From contig NZ_JANZLA010000002.1 in assembly GCF_025770785.1 (NCBI RefSeq), positions 393,698 through 457,697 of the forward strand: DNA of 64,000 nt. The letters run 5' to 3'. The notes below the pieces were generated by a model, which saw nothing but the letters and a program-made list of their open reading frames with translations, ran no database searches and was not told the origin of the DNA. The translations under genes and the position numbers were made by a program. Source of the stretch: Cellulomonas sp. SG140. Its GTDB lineage: Bacteria; Actinomycetota; Actinomycetes; Actinomycetales; Cellulomonadaceae. This document shows positions 60,097 through 64,000 of the stretch, in pieces (position 1 is the first letter of the stretch; every line of letters begins with the position of its first letter).

Positions 60097-62193
60097 GTGA
60101 CCGACGCGCCCCGCCCCACCGCCCACGACGCCGTGCTGGACCCGGCCAACCCGTTCGCGTCGCCGTCGGCGCTGCCCTACGGCCTGCCGGACTACCGCGC
60201 CATCCGCGAGGAGCACTACCGGCCGGCCCTCCTGGCGGGCATGGCGCTGCAGCGCGCGGAGCTCGAGGCGATCGCGACGGACGAAGCACCTCCGTCGATC
60301 GAGAACACGGTCGTGGCCCTCGAGCGGTCGGGTCAGCTGCTCGACCGGGTGATGGCGGCGTTCGACAACCAGCTCGGGGCCGACTCGACGGAAGCCCTGG
60401 AAGAGCTCGAGGAGGAGGTGGCGCCGCTGCTGGCGGCGCACCACGACGCGATGCTCCTCGACCGACGGCTCTACGACCGGGTCCGGACGCTGGCGCAGCA
60501 GGTGAACGACGGCCGGCTCGCGGTCGAGCCGGACACGCAGTGGCTGCTGCACCGGCTCGACCTCGACTTCCGCCGGTCCGGAGTCGGACTGGGCGCCGCG
60601 GACCGGGAGCGGCTCCGGGCGCTCAACGAGAGGATCAGCGCCCTGGACGCCCGCTTCGGCCGCGAGCTGCTCGCCGCCTCCAACGGCGCCGCGGTGCTGG
60701 TGACCGACGAGGCCCAGCTGGCCGGTCTCGCGCCGGACGCGGTGGCCGCCGCCGCGGCCGCAGCGGAGCAGCGGGGGCACGCCGGTGCGTGGCTGCTCGA
60801 GCTCGTCCTGCCCACCGCCCAGCCCATGCTGGCGAGCCTGCACGACCGGACGCTGCGCGAACGCGTGCACCGTGCGGCGATGACGCGTGGGCTCGGTCCC
60901 GGGCACGACACGCGGCCGATCCTGCTGGAGCTGGCCCGCCTCCGTGCCGAGCGCGCGCGGCTCCTCGGCTACCTGCACCACGCGGACTACGTCGCGCAGG
61001 ACGGGACGGCCACCACGTCGGAGGCGGTGACGGACCTGCTCACCGGCCTGGCGCCCGCCGCGGTGGCGAACGCGCGGCGGGAGGCGGACGACCTCGCGGC
61101 CGCGCTGGCGGCGGACGTGCCGGGCGCCACCTTCGAGGCGTGGGACTGGTCGTACTACGCGGAGGCGGTCCGGCGCCGCCGTCGGTCGCTGGACGAGTCC
61201 CTGCTGCGCCCGTACCTCGAGCTCGACCGCGTGCTGGTGGACGGCGTGTTCTGGGCGGCGAACCGGCTGTACGGGCTGACGTTCACGGAGCGGAGGGACC
61301 TCACCGGCTACCACCCCGATGTCCGCGTCTTCGAGGTGCTCGACGCCGGTGGAGACGGCATCGGCCTGTTCCTGGCGGACCCGTGGGCCCGGGCGAGCAA
61401 GCGCGGCGGCGCCTGGATGAACACCCTCGTCGACCAGTCCCGCCTGCTCGGCCAGCGTTGCGTCGTCGTCAACAACGCCAACATCCCCCGCCCCGCGCCG
61501 GGTCAGCCGGCCCTGCTGACCTGGGACCACGTGATCACGCTCTTCCACGAGTTCGGCCACGCGCTGCACGCCCTCGTGTCGGACGTCCACTACCCGTCCC
61601 AGTCCGGCACCGCCGTGCCGCGCGACTTCGTCGAGTACCCGTCGCAGGTCAACGAGATGTGGGCGTGGGACCCCTCCGTGCTCCGGCGGTTCGCCGTGCA
61701 CCACGAGACCGGCGAGCCCATGCCGGCCCAGTGGCTCGACACGCTGCTCGAGGGTCGGCAGGACGGCGAGGGCTTCGCCACCACCGAGTACCTGGCCGCA
61801 GCACTGCTCGACCAGGCGTGGCACCGCCTGGCGCCCGACGACGTCCCGGCGGACCCGGCCGACGTCGAGGCGTTCGAGGCCGCCGCGTTGGACGCGGCCG
61901 GCGTCGCGCTGCCGACGGTGCCGCCGCGCTACCGCAGCTCCTACTTCAACCACGTGTTCGGGGGCGGCTACGCCGCCGGCTACTACTCCTACCTGTGGTC
62001 GGAGGTCCTGGACGCCGACACGGTCGCCTGGTTCACCGCGAACGGCGGTCTGCGGCGCGCCAACGGTGATCGTCTGCGCGCGGCCGTGCTGTCGCGCGGC
62101 GGGTCCGTCGACCCGATGCACGCGTTCCGGGAGATGGTCGGCCACGAGCCCCGGCTGGAACCCCTCCTGGCGCGCCGTGGCCTGAACCCCTGA
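60097..62193 (+). CDS. M3 family zinc oligopeptidase (Dcp-like)
   Basis: A 698-residue cytoplasmic metallopeptidase. The zinc site is HEFGHALHA (H484, E485, H488), with the third ligand expected about 25 residues on in FVEYPSQVNEM. N-terminal DPANPFASPSALPYGLPDY and the long helical lobe match bacterial peptidyl-dipeptidase Dcp/oligopeptidase A. I use the GTG with GACGAT 6 nt upstream instead of the codon nine triplets earlier. It degrades short peptides for recycling. Confidence 0.93.
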   Translation: MTDAPRPTAHDAVLDPANPFASPSALPYGLPDYRAIREEHYRPALLAGMALQRAELEAIATDEAPPSIENTVVALERSGQLLDRVMAAFDNQLGADSTEALEELEEEVAPLLAAHHDAMLLDRRLYDRVRTLAQQVNDGRLAVEPDTQWLLHRLDLDFRRSGVGLGAADRERLRALNERISALDARFGRELLAASNGAAVLVTDEAQLAGLAPDAVAAAAAAAEQRGHAGAWLLELVLPTAQPMLASLHDRTLRERVHRAAMTRGLGPGHDTRPILLELARLRAERARLLGYLHHADYVAQDGTATTSEAVTDLLTGLAPAAVANARREADDLAAALAADVPGATFEAWDWSYYAEAVRRRRRSLDESLLRPYLELDRVLVDGVFWAANRLYGLTFTERRDLTGYHPDVRVFEVLDAGGDGIGLFLADPWARASKRGGAWMNTLVDQSRLLGQRCVVVNNANIPRPAPGQPALLTWDHVITLFHEFGHALHALVSDVHYPSQSGTAVPRDFVEYPSQVNEMWAWDPSVLRRFAVHHETGEPMPAQWLDTLLEGRQDGEGFATTEYLAAALLDQAWHRLAPDDVPADPADVEAFEAAALDAAGVALPTVPPRYRSSYFNHVFGGGYAAGYYSYLWSEVLDADTVAWFTANGGLRRANGDRLRAAVLSRGGSVDPMHAFREMVGHEPRLEPLLARRGLNP

Positions 62194-62288
62194 CCCTCTG
62201 ACGGTCCCGCGGAGCCGTGTCGTCGCGCTGACCGGTGCCCGCAGGCGCACCCCGGGGCGATGTCGTGCGTCCCCGGTACCGTGACCTC

Positions 62289-63638
62289 ATGCCCGATCCG
62301 ACCGCCGGCGACGCCTCCACCACAGCCTCCGGGACCCCGGCGGAGGCCGAGGTCGCCCGGATCTGCGCGGAGCTGATCCGGATCGACACCTCCAACTACG
62401 GCGACTCGAGCGGACCGGGGGAGCGGCTGGCCGCCGAGTACGTCGTCGGCCTGCTGGAGGAGGTCGGGCTCGAGCCGGAGCTCTTCGAGAGCACGCCCGG
62501 CCGCGCCAACGTGGTGGTGCGACTCGAGGGGCGCGACCAGGACCGTCCCGCGCTGGTGCTGCACGGCCACACGGACGTGGTGCCGGCGCAGGCGGCCGAC
62601 TGGTCCGTCGACCCGTTCGCGGGCGTCGAGGTCGACGGCGTGCTCTGGGGCCGTGGGGCCGTCGACATGAAGGACATGGACGCGATGGTCCTGGCGGTGG
62701 TGCGCCAGATGGTCAGCGAGGGTCGCCGGCCGGCCCGGGACGTCGTGCTCGCGATGTTCGCCGACGAGGAGGCGGGCGGCGTGCACGGCGCCCACTGGGC
62801 GGTGGACAACCGGCCCGAGCTGTTCGCCGGCGCCACCGAGGCGATCAGCGAGGTCGGCGGGTTCTCGGTCGAGGTCGGCGGCCACCGCGCCTATCTGCTC
62901 CAGACGGCCGAGAAGGGCCTGGCATGGCTCCAGCTCGTCGCCGAGGGGCGTGCCGGCCACGGCAGCCAGGTCAACCCGGACAACGCGGTGACCCACCTCG
63001 CGGCGGCGGTCGCCCGGATCGGCGCCTACCGCTGGCCGTACCAGCTGACCCCGACGGTCCGTCGGCTGCTGGAGGGTGTTGCGGACCTCACCGGCCTGCC
63101 GTTCGACCCGGAGGACGAGGCGGCCGTCGACGCCCTGGTCGCGGCGCTGGGCCCGGCCTCGCGGTTCGTCGGCGCGACCCTGCGCAGCACCACCAACCCG
63201 ACGCAGCTCGCCTCGGGCTACAAGGCGAACGTCATCCCCGGCTCGGCACGGGCGACGGTCGACGGTCGGTTCCTGCCCGCGCACGAGGCCGAGTTCGACG
63301 CCACGCTGCAGCAGCTCCTCGGTGAGCACGTCCGCATCGAGTCGCAGCACCGTGACATCGGCCCGGAGGCGCCCTTCGACACCGACCTCGTCGGCGCGAT
63401 GACGGCCGCGGTCCAGGCCGAGGACCCGGGTGCGGTGGTCCTGCCCTACATGCTGTCGGCCGGCACGGACAACAAGTCGCTCGCCCGCCTGGGCATCCAC
63501 GGCTACGGGTTCGCGCCCCTGCGGCTGCCTGCCGACCTCGACTTCCCGGCGATGTTCCACGGCGTCGACGAGCGTGTGCCGGTGGATGCCCTGCGCTTCG
63601 GCACTCGCGTGCTGGACCGCCTGCTGCAGACCTGCTGA
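62289..63638 (+). CDS. M20 family metallopeptidase
   Basis: A 449-residue di-zinc exopeptidase of the M20/PepT-dapE type. Zinc ligands appear in LVLHGHTDVVPA (His), RGAVDMKDMDA (Asp bridge), FADEEAGGVHG (general base and ligand Glu), and the C-terminal AGTDNKSLA region. TACCGT lies 6 nt before the ATG, so the message is leaderless. The substrate is not predictable; related actinobacterial proteins are annotated as dipeptidases or succinyl-diaminopimelate desuccinylases. It stands 95 bp after the M3 peptidase. Confidence 0.92.
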   Translation: MPDPTAGDASTTASGTPAEAEVARICAELIRIDTSNYGDSSGPGERLAAEYVVGLLEEVGLEPELFESTPGRANVVVRLEGRDQDRPALVLHGHTDVVPAQAADWSVDPFAGVEVDGVLWGRGAVDMKDMDAMVLAVVRQMVSEGRRPARDVVLAMFADEEAGGVHGAHWAVDNRPELFAGATEAISEVGGFSVEVGGHRAYLLQTAEKGLAWLQLVAEGRAGHGSQVNPDNAVTHLAAAVARIGAYRWPYQLTPTVRRLLEGVADLTGLPFDPEDEAAVDALVAALGPASRFVGATLRSTTNPTQLASGYKANVIPGSARATVDGRFLPAHEAEFDATLQQLLGEHVRIESQHRDIGPEAPFDTDLVGAMTAAVQAEDPGAVVLPYMLSAGTDNKSLARLGIHGYGFAPLRLPADLDFPAMFHGVDERVPVDALRFGTRVLDRLLQTC

Positions 63639-63684
63639 GACCGCGCCCTCGACGGGCGTGGCCGCTCAGTCGTGGTCTGCGCGC

Positions 63685-63930
63685 TCAGTCGAGGTCGGCG
63701 CCGAGCGTGCTCTGCACCCGGATGATCTTGCGGCGCAGCAGCACGCGCCGCTCGCCGCCCACGTACATCCGGGTCCGCGCGAGCTCCCAGCGGCCGTACT
63801 CCGCCTCGTACGTCAGCATCCGTCGGGCGTCGTTCCCGTCGGTGGTCCGCGGGATCGTCAGGGTGCGGTACTCGTACTGGCCGCCTCGGGACAGGAAGTC
63901 GCCCCGGCCGGCCGTCGTTCGTTCGGCCAC
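63685..63930 (-). CDS. DUF5703 family protein
   Basis: A small 81-residue basic protein. The core reads YEYRTLTIPR, then ARRMLTYEAEYGRWELARTRMY and RVLLRRKIIRVQ. This pattern is the DUF5703 family of actinobacteria, of unknown function. The GTG has GAGGTGA about 5 nt upstream, which decides the start over a longer reading extending to the window edge. It is convergent with the M20 gene; a short hairpin lies between. Confidence 0.85.
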   Translation of the reverse strand: MAERTTAGRGDFLSRGGQYEYRTLTIPRTTDGNDARRMLTYEAEYGRWELARTRMYVGGERRVLLRRKIIRVQSTLGADLD

Positions 63931-64000
63931 CCGCTCACCTCGTCTCTCGTCGCGTGGGTCGTACGGCGGTCGACCTCTGCCGGCGCTGCACCCGCGCAAC

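Noticed and set aside
1-64000. Insertion sequences, prophage, integrative elements or genomic-island borders
   Set aside because: No transposase, integrase, phage gene or att-like duplication beside the tRNA was seen, and coding style and GC content appear uniform throughout.

Overview
This is a very GC-rich, gene-dense chromosomal segment. It most likely comes from an actinobacterium of the order Micrococcales, close to Cellulomonas and its relatives. The evidence is the actinobacterial qcrC-qcrA-qcrB/ctaE respiratory cluster with a di-haem QcrC, class II DAHP synthase, a PPi-type phosphofructokinase, a PASTA-domain Ser/Thr kinase beside an Rv2175c-type DNA-binding protein, the sigA/parE neighbourhood, and the ImuA'-ImuB-DnaE2 cassette behind an actinobacterial LexA box. 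At least 14 genes have a TANNNT -10 hexamer 6-7 nt before the start codon, which is the actinobacterial leaderless-mRNA pattern. I see no insertion sequence, prophage, CRISPR array or rRNA. There is one tRNA gene, tRNA-Leu(GAG).

Layout. 1-5890: the tail of a probable ctaF, a methyltransferase, superoxide dismutase, and the qcrB/qcrA/qcrC/ctaE block on the minus strand. 6070-7553: a receiver-domain protein overlapping trpD. 7663-14513: an Lrp-type ligand-binding protein, a DEDD exonuclease/GIY-YIG fusion, a Cys-rich mini-protein, long-chain acyl-CoA synthetase, ROK glucokinase, a membrane protein and a PlsC-type acyltransferase. 14588-17160: PPi-dependent phosphofructokinase overlapping class II DAHP synthase. 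17269-22943: PASTA kinase, LysM lytic transglycosylase, Rv2175c homologue, polyprenyl synthase and a lipoprotein. 23145-29341: DUF4192, Usp, the principal sigma factor, DUF7455 and topoisomerase IV subunit B. 29364-32050: an ABC ATPase, NfeD and an SPFH protein.

32105-36672: a TetR regulator with a perfect palindromic operator inside its own promoter, followed by a heterodimeric ABC exporter and a terminator. 36724-40070: an MFS transporter, TrmH-type methyltransferase, YbaK protein and PEBP protein. 40156-46240: the SOS-controlled mutagenesis cassette imuA'-imuB-dnaE2. 46307-51550: an AI-2E family transporter, tRNA-Leu, a large secreted alkaline-phosphatase-superfamily protein and a membrane-anchored esterase. 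51917-57446: a chemoreceptor, Lgt, a polysaccharide deacetylase, a frameshifted alpha/beta hydrolase and a membrane-anchored metzincin-like protease. 57443-63930: fructosamine kinase and Lrp/AsnC regulator divergent from alanine dehydrogenase, then M3 and M20 peptidases and a DUF5703 protein.

The clearest functional units are the bc1/oxidase block, the TetR-ABC exporter unit, the SOS mutasome and the Lrp/ald pair. Most of the window is ordinary actinobacterial core genome. I did not find a convincingly new multi-gene system. The best leads are the TetR operator/exporter unit, the secreted phosphatase-superfamily protein, the Lrp-kinase-protease overlapping operon, and the small conserved-looking proteins.
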